Shown here in pieces: positions 54,192 through 64,000 of a stretch of DNA of 64,000 nucleotides. The first letter of the stretch is position 1, and every line of letters begins with the position of its first letter. Both the position numbers and the translations under genes were made by a program. This DNA comes from Agroathelia rolfsii. Its lineage: Eukaryota; Basidiomycota; Agaricomycetes; Amylocorticiales; Amylocorticiaceae. The DNA lies in contig JABRWF010000002.1 in NCBI GenBank assembly GCA_018343915.1, positions 1-64,000 of the forward strand. The letters are read 5' to 3'. Below the pieces are notes generated by a model that did not search any database, was not told the origin of the DNA, and saw only the letters and a list, made by a program, of their open reading frames with translations.

Positions 54192-57100
54192 TATATTAGA
54201 GCACAGGTGATCCCTTGTTGATATGTGGTGTATTCCGATGTTCTTGTGCTATCATGTTTATGTTTGATAGTTCTCTTTTCTCCAATCAGTATACCTTGGA
54301 AGACTGTCAGGATTGATGCGAACACCGTGGCATTCATTTACCAATCACATGGTATTTGCGCTCTTCAGTGCAGATGCGGGTTCTTGGTGAAAGTTTTACT
54401 AGCTTTGTGCAACTGATCCATCGTGTATATTACTGAACATGCAATATTGGTGTTTAATATCACCTGCATCCGAGTACCTGTCAGACTCTGTTAGAGACTC
54501 GCAAAGAGCGTCGATCGCATTCGCATGCACGGCATCTCGATTTTTCTTTCAGACCATATTAATGGCAAAGCTCATGATCTCGAGCTCAGAAAGGGCTTCG
54601 AACCTGCTATCATGCCCAGCCAGTAATCTCATTATATTTGTAGGTAATGGAGCAGTGTGGGAGACGTGTTGGGGAGTAATAAGTGGATAATTAGTTTTGA
54701 ACAAGTCATTAGCAGTTGACTTTCCCCGCCGTCTCATCGTATTTGTAAGTAGAAATGCTCATTTTGAGACTAATCAAGCCGAGGAGAACATCCTCGGGCA
54801 TGCGGTCCGACGGAATTTAATTCTGTGGAGATTTAACGGGTTGGATAGCGCTCCAGGTTGAAGAATCAGTATCGCAAGTTACACAAGTCACATATGTTAC
54901 ATCATTTTACGAATCAAAAGTCAAACTGCTGACATCAACCGAAGAATAATTCGTCATACAGAATACCGTGAGATCGCGCTGTAACAACGGCGCTATCGGC
55001 GCTCCGTTTGGCGTCTTCCACTATTCTATCGATTCGGACAAGGAGAAGCTGCACTAGTCATTTGCAGGATATTAATGCGTATGTAGATTTTTGCTCAAGT
55101 TCGCTTCTCAGTCACCCGGAACATACATGTAAATTTGGGAACTTGATAGAGCTATTGGTAATAAGCATTGATCAACGAAGCAGTCGAAATCAGAATCCAA
55201 GAAATTGATTGATACACATTGTTCGTCGCTGTTCACTCCTAGATTAATGAATGAGGTAGGTAAGCGGTGACCAATTCAAACCCGAGGCATTGTCTTTGCT
55301 GGTGCAGAAACAGCTCAGAGAGCCTGGACAATTGGAGAAATGAGCACCCTCTAACCTCCACGTTCAGGCCTTGCCGTTCATTAGGCTTGCCGTGACTCGG
55401 ACAGGCCGGCAACCCATTCGAGCTTTGGGACTCTGAAAGGTTAGTACTAGCAAGGTACATTGAGTGCTATTCCTCCATGCCTCGTCAGTGCTGTGTGCAC
55501 AACGGTGGCAACTCAGACAGGAGGCATATGCCTGCTCGAGTGTACCTAGCTAGAGTGTGTATTCCTCTGAGTCGTTGTTCAACTTCTCTGAGTCCTGGAG
55601 AACATGCGGCAGGGGAACGACGGCTGTGACGACATCAGTCATGCGCTATTTGATCTCACCGACATCGGATATACGCCTTGGCCGCTTCACGCGCCTCAGT
55701 AGCGGCGATTGTCATGAAAATTCTGCATGCTGACGACTCGGAGTATTGGATATCGAGCAGACTTCATTCACCAAAAAAAAGCGCCTATCGCTGCATGCCC
55801 CTCTTAGCGGCGGTTTGCGCCTCTGTTATATAACTACCCCGGATCCAGCGGACTTCGTACTGGTCCTAAGCATCGGCCTGCTTGACTCGAGACCGGAATT
55901 TACAACTTGTCGTTATTAGCATGTTCATTGTTGACTTGAGCTTGAGAAGGGGGTGCGTCATAGGTTTATGCTTCCATCATAATTCAGCTCATTCAGTACT
56001 ATTCAGCTCCAGTCCACCCCGCATCTGTGCGCATAGAACCTCTTTAGGTGAATGATGGAAACAAACGTCATTCGAGATTTGATGGCCGCCAGAGTTGCAG
56101 ACCTGCAGTACATGTACATAGTGAGCTGCGGCCGCGGACGTAGTCTCGGAATCAGTGCGAACGAAGTCGCGAAGCATTGCTCTTGCCGCGGTAGCGATGT
56201 CTTGATCGCCTCTACTGTTTGTACCATATGATTTCATTGACGCTACTCAATTGAACTACGGCCGTCCAGAAGAGACATCCTCGCAGTATCGAGAAATTGC
56301 TCTACTTTAAACGTGTTTTCAGATCGCATTTTCGTGGATGCATCATCCAATAGATTATCCTCGAGAGGTTTGCCTGTTTCACCACTCAGGCTATAAAGTA
56401 GACTCCAACTTACAAATATTAATGGACACCGAAAAACAAAAATCAAGACTCAAAATTCAATCAGCCGCATCTACATGGATAGGCTCAGCAAATAGATATT
56501 CTAAAGAAATGATGTCAATCGCTCAGAAAGTTTGTCCACCATACACGTCACAGCCAGCTTGGGCAATGGTAAATTATGTCGGTAATAATCGATCACTGAT
56601 CATCAAACCACTTATACGACCCGAGGGGACTACCAGTAATCTTCGGGGACCAACGGCCTTCAAAAATCCCAAAAATTGCCTTTCTTTCGCATCCAAGCCG
56701 CGTACAACGGACCACGCCGACCGCACGGTATTCATTCGAATACCATCTCAAGATATAACTAACTCATGCAGACTCAAATTAAGTACCTGTCATGTGGAGC
56801 CCGGGGATGAAGCACCCCTGTCAACTAACTGAACTCAAGAGACCGTTGATCCATCATACTCTGAACCGGCTGCTATCATAAGCCTAGCGTATATGGTATT
56901 ATCAAGATAAAAAGGCTTCTGCGTCGATCAATTCAAGGAAACCGAAGTTTTGGGCACTGAAGGTCGTACATACCATGAGACTTTTATGCGCTACCTTGGT
57001 ACCATGTTCGCTATGGTGCAGATGGTAATCAATATGCCTGGATCACAGACCGCATGATGCTACGGATCGATCCGTTGGCTTTATCTACCTCTCCATGGAG

Positions 57101-57795
57101 CTTACACAGCCGGGACGGACGTAATACGGACACGAGCATCCAAAGAGGATGGATGGATAAGGCATCATCCGATTTGTATGCTCATCATGTTCTTCGGGTT
57201 TTGCTCTTGCATGTCAATGATTTATATAATTAAGAATGTATTTTAAATTTTTCTTTTTGCGTATCCATCCAGGGCCAGGGTAAAGAACCTCGATGAAGAT
57301 GCTTGGTAACAGATCTTGGCATCTCGCCTGACGTAAAATGGGGCAAAACCAACCAAATACCCGTCAAGCCGATCAGGTCTGCCTCCGCCTTCAGGCCTTT
57401 CAGGGTTTCCCACGGTGGAACATGGCTCTAACGAGGTCCCTTTCGAACCACCAAAGCGCCTATGTAGGCGGTGTAGAAGAGACGCACGATTGGTTATGGG
57501 TCAGCAGGTTGTCTCCAGGCAGTGCATTCCATTCCAACATAAAAACCAAAAGTATTCCAACGTGCGCTAGCTTCTCTAATTCATTGTCATCTAAACAACC
57601 ATCCTGTTCACTCTCTTCCTTGGCCTTGTGCATTCATCAAGTACGCGCGCAAGTGGCCGAAAACTAATAGAGGCGTTGAATATCACGTAAATGCTCACCC
57701 CCGTCGTCTCTTCCGTTGACTGTGGAAGAACATTTGGGAGCATTTAAAAGCCCTCGTCCGCTCTAGTGACCGAGCTTCGTCCCTTGTGATCATAT
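54192..57795. other. 3.6-kb gene-poor stretch
   Basis: I see no coding region that I can support. The longest ORF (56338-56832, 164 codons) has no domain, no codon bias and no splice partners. The stretch may contain noncoding transcripts or decayed genes; no LTR ends, terminal repeats or tRNA-like folds were noticed. Confidence 0.4.
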
Positions 57796-59145
57796 ATGCC
57801 GGCAGATCTTTCCCCGACTTTAGGTGCCACTGGCCTTTCGGACCGTCCTGAACGAAGCCGTAATGCCCAGGCTCAGGCTCGCCATCGTGCGAAGCGTAAA
57901 GCCTACATAGAACAAGTATGGCGTTTACCATGTCTACCTTATCCCTCTGTATCGCTCACACACACTCTACAATGATACCTTGCTCAGCTCGAGTTGTCGG
58001 TGCAGAAGTTACAAATGCAACTTGGGCTGAGCTCTTCGGAGGTTGCAGATCTTCCTTCGCCAATGGTTAGGATAAGAGAGCTCGAGGAGGAGAACCAACG
58101 ATTACGCTGGGAGGTCCAACGCATGAGACAATCTGGATCTCAATCCGTGAATTTTCCTTCTTACCATGACAGTTCACTCGCGGATCCACCGGTAGTATAT
58201 TCTGATTTAGACCGACGTCGCGAGCATCACACTAGTACTTACTCAGATGACTCTGAGGTCCTGGCGGCAAGTATTCCACCCTGCACACCAATTTGGCTGC
58301 TAGTTGCATCCAACTGACATTTTCTACCAGGGAGACCAACCTTCTAGCTCATATACTGCCGGTCCTCGCTCGATGGTTATATCCGCTCCTATTCCTCCAA
58401 CATCAGTGGATACGTACTCGGATTATTCTTCGCCCTCAACTTCTTCTACAAGCATCGTCTCAGGCTCTCGGACCAATCTTGTGTCATATCCTCAGCGTCA
58501 CGACCCAAGCTCCTTTCGTTTTGATGAGCACACCCCATCCTCCCAGGTCCATTCTACTGAATCATCGACCAATGTTACTTTCATGGTCTGTGATATGCAA
58601 GGCTGACTGCAAGCTCCGCTCATGTCTCCTTTATCATTCATAGCAAACTGCATCTTCTGCAGAATCTTACGCTTCCACTCTTGAACGTCCACCCATGACA
58701 ATGGACTTTCAATCTGGATCATCAAGAAGTCGCAGAACGTCTGTTTCTATGTTTGATCGTGTTAAGACCGAGGACCCCGAAGAATGGCCTTCAGGATACG
58801 CACAAATTGTATGAGATTATTTTCTTCCATCGCTCTTCCTGACTAGCTGAATCGTCCTTACGACTAACACTGTAGGTTAATCGTACACGAGGTGCAACAT
58901 CAAATCCATACCCCTCATCCAACGATCCTGAGTCAATCTACAACAATCCGTCCTTTAGACGCTCTTCTAATCAACTGAGGGGTCCGTCGGAAGTTAGTTG
59001 GCCAGCTCGTCCTTTTTCAGGAATGACATCGTCACACGTCCATACTAGCGCCAGTGGACATTCTGAAAGATGTTCATGTCCAGATTGTAGCCGCATGGAT
59101 AACCAGAGCTTAGAGCAGTTTCACACTTACAATTCTTCACGCTGA
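57796..59145 (+). CDS. bZIP transcription factor
   Basis: Five exons (57796-57915, 57988-58266, 58331-58585, 58644-58808, 58876-59145) encode 362 residues. The basic region RNAQAQARHRAKRKAYIEQ (residues 22-40, with the invariant Asn and Arg) leads into leucine heptads (LELSVQKLQMQLGLS). A second helical stretch follows (VRIRELEEENQRLRWEVQRM). The rest is Ser/Pro/Tyr-rich and probably activating, with a Cys pair cluster CSCPDC near the C terminus that is worth noting. It should bind DNA as a dimer in the nucleus; targets are unknown. The second intron (58267-58330) starts GCAAGT, and only this GC-AG choice keeps the frame. Confidence 0.88.
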
Positions 59146-59670
59146 ATTACATCGCATCTAGATTGTTTTATGTACTTTATCCAATGCTTGCCGTATGTAG
59201 TCCTTCTTGCATTACTAGTAGTTGGTACACATGCCACTCCCTCCAATGCAAACTTTCCGTATTTACCACTAATAGTCTCTTCTATCTTGCTTGTTCATAT
59301 ACAAATATTTTAGTTTTGTGTATCACATGTCCGCGTGTACTCAAGTTTTCCTGCCGGCCCATTAGTTGCATGTAATGAAGTGAAGCTCAGCCACTATGTC
59401 GTGGCTTCAGCAGTCATGAGGGCAGAAATATCAGATGTTCCCTTCGAGTTGGTAGTATTACTACTAGCACTATCTATTGTGCACAGTACTGTAGCACAGT
59501 ACTGTAGCACAGCATTATTATATGACGTAAGACTCCGCCACACGCCGCAATGCCCTTGTAATGGACTGAGCGACCGGGCCGGATCGGGATAGCTAGATTA
59601 CTGAGAAGCCTGAGTAACCTCACGTATACAATCTCTATCATCATCTACGCACACTTCCTTCTTTCACATA
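59146..59670. other. Intergenic region upstream of the HAD phosphatase
   Basis: 525 bp without a gene. A short direct repeat with unit CAGTACTGTAGCA occurs twice plus a partial third copy at about 59484-59514, each containing the palindrome CAGTACTG. Confidence 0.45.
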
Positions 59671-60847
59671 ATGGCATTATCTTGGCTTCAGAGCAATGAA
59701 GACTACGAATCTCTGCTGGGAAAATATGATACCTGGATGTTTGACTGCGATGGGGTTCTATGGAATGGTGATCAGCTAGTAGATGGAGCATTGGAAACCT
59801 TGAAGTTGTTACGCAGCCGAGGTGTCCTTCATTGGTTACTGGTAATCTGATCATATGCTGAGCTCAGTTCAAATATAGGGAAGAAGGTCATATTCGTGAC
59901 TAATAATGCGACGAAATCGAGGAAAAGTTACAAGAAAAAGTTTGACAATCTTGGCGTAGAAGCTCATGTGGTACGGTGGTAATGTTATGATCGATGTGGC
60001 CTGCTGCCTAATAGATCTTGCTTCAGGATGAAATTTATGGGTCTGCTTACGCATCTGCTGTCTATATTTCATCTGTTGTCAAGCTTCCCAAAGACAGAAA
60101 AGTATACGTGATTGGCATGACTGGTGTCGAAGAAGAGCTAAAAGAAGAGGGCGTTTCATTCATAGGTGGAACGGTATGATCATCACTTTCGCAGCCGAGG
60201 GGAATTAACATAGACCTGGAACATATAGGATCCGGCCGACAATACCCTCTCGTCTTTTTCTTTGACCGATTTTAAGCTTGACAAAGATGTCGCTGCAGTC
60301 TTATGTGGTCTGGACACAAATATCAACTACACAAAACTTTCCAAGGCGTTTCAGTATCTGACTCGAAACCCGGGTTGCCTTTTCCTTGCAACAAACGAGG
60401 ACAGCACATATCCAAGTGCAGATGGACTTTTGCCCGGAGCGGGATCAATATCTGCCCCTCTGCGATATGCCTTAGGCAAGGACCCGATAAGTATCGGAAA
60501 ACCCTCCAGTACCATGCTAGACTGTATCAGAGCTAAGTAAGATATCTTAGGATAGCTATGGTGGAAGTATTGATGATGTTTGAAAAGGGTCACTTTTGAT
60601 CCATCCAGGACTATTATGGTTGGCGATCGATTGAATACAGATATATTATTCGGACAAAATGGAGGTTTATCAACATTACTGGTATTAACTGGTGAGCCTT
60701 ACGTCTCTCATAGCACCGTTCAGGCGCGTCTGAACATGTCGTGTACTAGGTATTACCCAGAGGTCGGAAATTGAAGGCCCATCAGCCTCACCAATTATAC
60801 CTAATTTCGTAACATCGTCGATAGGCGATTTCCGCGTATTATTTTAG
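59671..60847 (+). CDS. HAD-superfamily 4-nitrophenylphosphatase / phosphoglycolate phosphatase
   Basis: Six exons (59671-59821, 59879-59970, 60027-60173, 60229-60536, 60588-60691, 60750-60847) encode 299 residues, normal for the family. HAD motif I is [10 protein letters not shown] (about residue 25), motif [11 protein letters not shown], motif III Lys in [10 protein letters not shown] and motif [19 protein letters not shown]. The type IIA cap lies between ([13 protein letters not shown] to [13 protein letters not shown]). Homologues such as yeast Pho13 remove phosphate from 2-phosphoglycolate and other damaged glycolytic by-products in the cytosol. All introns are GT-AG. It converges with GPI11, with only 75 bp between stop codons. 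Confidence 0.93.
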
Positions 60848-60922
60848 TAGAGTAAGAGAAATATATAGAGCTACATTCTATAACCAATATATGCCGCTTT
60901 TATTGAAGTCTCAATAGATTAT

Positions 60923-62060
60923 TCAAATGGGCTTTTTCACTGTTTGAATGGCTTCCCGTCCAGCTTGGATGTCCGCATCAGCGAGTGAGTTGATTGCATT
61001 GACAGTCAATGCTGCCAGAGATGCGATAATGTACCCTCCAACAGCACCAAATGCAGGTGTCAAAGGCCAAGCCTATCAATTGTCATTTCTAATGATCCAT
61101 TGATAGAAATATTGGATTACTCGCCTGCCATGGACGATCCCAATCCAGAGGTAGAGGCAACGCACCAAGCCAAGCACCGACAAGGACACCCCAAAATGGA
61201 TAAACAATAGCCCGTTCCACGGGGTTTCTTACACTAAGAAATGCGGTTGTCTGCGCGGTTGTCTCAAGTGTAGTCGATGATCACGTACGAAAGCTCAACA
61301 AATAAACGGGTCCAGGTTAGTCGCCGAACAGTCATATCAGTACCAGAGAACAAGGTTGGAAATCCAAGAGTGTACGTCGGAGCAGAAAGAGTAAGGATGG
61401 ATATCAACATTGACAAAAGGATATTATGAGGGATATGGCTTTATGTGGATTAGTCGATAAACATACACACACCCGTGTAAATACACATCGACTTACGAAT
61501 ACAAAGGTGCGCCAAACAAGACAATGATGCCATTCATAATGACGGCACCGGATACAACTATCAAGATTGAGGAACGAAGTTCCTTTACGACCTGTTTAGA
61601 TACAATAAACCGAAAGTGTTGCAATGCGCACCGAAGCCTTTCTCCAGTCTGCTTTCTTTCTTGAAATCTCATCGTTCTTGTCGCCGTTGAGAGAGTATGC
61701 ATAGTCCATCCACCACTGCCTGATCCATCCGCTCCACCAAATTTGTATGAGTGCAGTACCTGCACACATAAAGCCTAAAGTTGCAAGTGGGCTGTCGAAC
61801 AATGATGCAGCCGTCTTTCTGTCTACATCAATTGCTTTGGACGTGGTCAGGGTAAATTGGGAAGCCAGAGGTGTCCTGGGCAATATGAAGCAAGAAAAGA
61901 GTATGAGGCTGGTGTGCACGCCTATGACAGACGTGTAACGAGCAAAAGGAAAGAATCCAGGCTGGGACACAGGGGCATCAGCCTGAGTGTCGCCATTGAA
62001 AGCTGTTGCGGTTGCGGGGGATGCTTTCGCAGGTATCTTCTGTCCTCTACGTTTAGACAT
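60923..62060 (-). CDS. GPI11: GPI-anchor biosynthesis protein Gpi11/PIG-F
   Basis: Five exons (62060-61632, 61591-61497, 61438-61289, 61233-61125, 61072-60923) encode 310 residues. Several hydrophobic segments are visible ([86 protein letters not shown], and one near the C terminus). FGAPLYSHIPHN and [21 protein letters not shown] are the PIG-F signatures. The protein works in the endoplasmic reticulum with Gpi7/Gpi13-type enzymes to add phosphoethanolamine to GPI mannoses. The first intron is only 40 nt, and the last (61073-61124) begins GCGAGT, splitting WQ from AWPL. Confidence 0.92.
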
Positions 62061-62807
62061 AGAAGCAACAGGGGATATCGTCTGGGTTCTGCCAGAGGAC
62101 GTTACGAGTTTGGGAGCTTAAGATGTGTAGAATAGGTTGAGATGGTCTAGCTATACTATAACTCAAGTACGACTTAGTAGTGTCACCAGACTAACGTGTG
62201 TTTGAACCAAATGCCAATATGCTTCCGCGATACAATCGTGTATCACGTGTATCGATGTTTCAGACCCATTTCGAAATTGAGATACCCTCTTACATGTAAC
62301 ACTCATGTTCCCTAAAACTAACTTGTATCCGATAATCACTTTATAAGATGATTTTCCCAGGGAAACCGGGGATACCAGCAGCACGCAATTGACGTCTTAG
62401 GACAATGTTATACTAACACTATACACCCGCACACGAGGGCAAATCCGTGTGATCATGTGGCTCTATCCCATCCCGTATCATTGACTATATGATATAAGAT
62501 AAACTGGATCGGAACATTGCTGGACAGTTGAGACGCTACACCAATCTGAACTGTCGATTGTAACTTGGGACATTTTTTCGAGCCCAGCAGCTGTTCTGAC
62601 GTAAGAAAAACCACACGTAGCCTTGGAAGATTCAATACAGCCTCGTGAAGTGTCTTACACGGGCGATGAATTTTGTTAGCCATAGGTACATATCGTGCAT
62701 AAGTGCAGCATGGCGAGGAAGGGCTGCAGCGAGAGCGCCCGGTGGAAAAATCAATCCAGAATATGGTAAAAGGCAAAATCCGAAAGTGTGTGGATTAGCG
62801 GTACAGT
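62061..62807. other. Intergenic region between GPI11 and eL34
   Basis: 747 bp holding the GPI11 promoter and the eL34 terminator. Small ORFs (for example 62453-62776 on the minus strand) show no family features. Confidence 0.4.
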
Positions 62808-63263
62808 CTACTTGCCCCCCTTCTGTTGTGACTTGATAACTCGCTTTACAATCTTAGCCTCCTCAACCAGGAAGGCACGGAGGATCCTGTATGAAATATG
62901 AGAAAAAGAAAATCAACCAGCAAGCAATCGGGACACACCGCGACTTTACACAGTCGCCACACCGCGACCCACCGTAAGCCCGACTAACAGTCTTTTGACG
63001 TTTCGAGATAGCGGCATATTGACGCGGGCGAAGGGCAGGGACCTAAGTATAGTAATATGTAAATAGCTATACTTGGAGAATAGTCCTCAAAGGACGAGAC
63101 CGACCCCTGGGAGTGCGATACCGCAGTCACCACATTTAGGAGCCGATGGGAGCTTCTTAAGATGATGATAGACAAGCTTTCCTCCTGGCGTCTTGACAAC
63201 ACGGCGGCGGTTCGACGTAGTGTTGTAGGGCTGTCGTTTACGGAGTGTAACACGTTGGGCCAT
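62808..63263 (-). CDS. RPL34: 60S ribosomal protein eL34
   Basis: Three exons (63263-63105, 63042-62939, 62886-62808) encode 113 residues. MAQRVTLRKRQPYNTTSNRR, the zinc-binding CGDCG (about residue 45) and GGSRCGDCV (about residue 78), and the end FLVEEAKIVKRVIKSQQK are diagnostic of eL34. It is a structural protein of the large cytosolic ribosomal subunit. The first intron has an atypical 5' site, GTCGGT; it is fixed by the conserved LPG/VPALRPRQY junction. The second intron is 52 nt. Confidence 0.95.
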
Positions 63264-64000
63264 TGCTGTATCTGAAGAGATCGATAGCTTATCATGAGAA
63301 AGCTTGAAAATTGGGTTGAAACAGAATGGGCAAGCAGTCTAGCTTCATCCATCTTCGTATCTCTAGCATCCTCTTAACGTGGTATCAGACCAATCACATC
63401 GCATGATATTGGTGGATATTGGATCAGCGTCCTGGTGTTCGCTAGACTGCTTACCCGCCTAGCAAGAGATGTTGTGCAAACTCACGAGAGGTCAATAAGT
63501 CTTATCTGTGAGCAAATATTCAGAGTTACGATACAATAACGATAGATTTTGAAGCGCACCTTGGGTTCGTTGCCGCCAACAGTGTTGGAGAGGCTGATGT
63601 GGGTGTCACATGTCACTCGAAAATGTCACAACTGCTTAGTATCTATCGGAGTTACAAAATATCCAACCGCGCTACTTCGGTCCATTCTTCCACTGGTATG
63701 CAGTACAGCACCTATGCACTGGTACTCTCTTAGCGTTATGCCCTGTTATGCCTGTCGCTTTATTTCTGTCTCTTATTTAATCTATATAATTTTTGGGACT
63801 TTACTTTTATTAATCTTTGTGTTCCCACACACTGGCTTGTCGCGCCTGCGACTATCCTGCATCTCCCAAATAAAGCCAAGTGCAAATAGGAAGTCCTTTC
63901 AACAAGTCTTAAGAATTGATGAACTTGACTCTTCGCAAGTAGACATTACTTAGATTTGTGCATCAATGTGCTGGCCGGCACAGTCGTGGAATCATTCACA
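63264..64000. other. Right-edge region upstream of eL34
   Basis: It contains the eL34 leader and promoter. A 134-codon plus-strand ORF at 63549-63953 has a hydrophobic middle but no recognisable family or splice context and is probably chance; a gene that continues beyond the window cannot be excluded. Confidence 0.4.

Noticed and set aside
56338..56832. 164-codon ORF in the gene-poor stretch
   Set aside because: No domain, no codon preference, no splice partners and mixed composition; probably chance in sequence that is otherwise non-coding.
63549..63953. 134-codon ORF with hydrophobic segment at the right edge
   Set aside because: No family resemblance and no promoter or splice context; hydrophobic runs are common in AT-rich chance ORFs.
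31644..64000. A secondary-metabolite or defence gene cluster
   Set aside because: The genes are unrelated housekeeping or regulatory types on both strands; only one acyltransferase and one oxygenase-like gene hint at metabolism, separated by a complex I subunit.

Overview
This is the left end of a fungal chromosome. It begins with about 68 bases of C-rich telomere (mostly CCCCCTAA octamers, so TTAGGGGG on the other strand). The genes have many short spliceosomal introns of about 40-70 nt with GT-AG or GC-AG ends, and the encoded proteins (complex I 78-kDa subunit, Gpi11, AMSH-type deubiquitinase, GT90, eL34 and others) are those of a filamentous basidiomycete. An Agaricomycete, perhaps Rhizoctonia-like, is my best guess; it is an inference.

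Layout. (1) 1-3.27 kb: telomere joined to a Penelope-like retroelement (PLE) whose reverse transcriptase has the PKIHK, TGDVVAFYP and YIDD motifs but no visible GIY-YIG endonuclease. Its 5' end faces the chromosome end and its 3' end meets telomere-like repeats, as expected for telomere-primed endonuclease-deficient PLEs. (2) 3.27-4.6 kb: three tandem ~445-bp monomers separated by telomeric repeats. Each has a hammerhead ribozyme, a covarying hairpin and six CACGTG sites; the third ribozyme has lost the catalytic G of its GAAA box. (3) 4.6-30.8 kb: an AT-rich nest of LTR elements whose insertion order can be read from target-site duplications. Family-1 LTR B contains family-2 LTR G (which contains family-1 LTR C), a third-family solo LTR and inverted LTR H. 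Family-2 LTR E (11882-30804) contains a decayed 10-kb Ty1/copia element (itself hit by a solo LTR) and an inverted LTR F that holds an apparently intact 7-kb Ty3/gypsy chromovirus on the minus strand. (4) 31-64 kb: an ordinary gene-rich arm.

The arm carries, in order: a protein with a degenerate 2OG-oxygenase-like region (+), NDUFS1/nuo-78 (+), a BAHD-type acyltransferase (+), tRNA-Ala(CGC) (-), GT90/CAP10 glycosyltransferase (+), AMSH-like JAMM deubiquitinase (-), an FHA protein resembling Ki-67 at its N terminus (-), GNAT acetyltransferase (-), universal stress protein (+), beta-carbonic anhydrase (-), WW protein (+), bZIP factor (+), HAD 4-nitrophenylphosphatase (+), Gpi11/PIG-F (-) and ribosomal protein eL34 (-). 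They are independent housekeeping or regulatory genes and not a pathway cluster. I rebuilt exon structures by hand from splice signals and reading-frame continuity; total coding lengths all divide by three.

The most notable system is the telomere-end assembly of PLE plus tandem ribozyme monomers (retrozyme- or Terminon-like). Next come a textbook -1 frameshift signal between gypsy gag and pol, and a copia primer-binding site that matches the anticodon arm of initiator tRNA-Met (half-tRNA priming).
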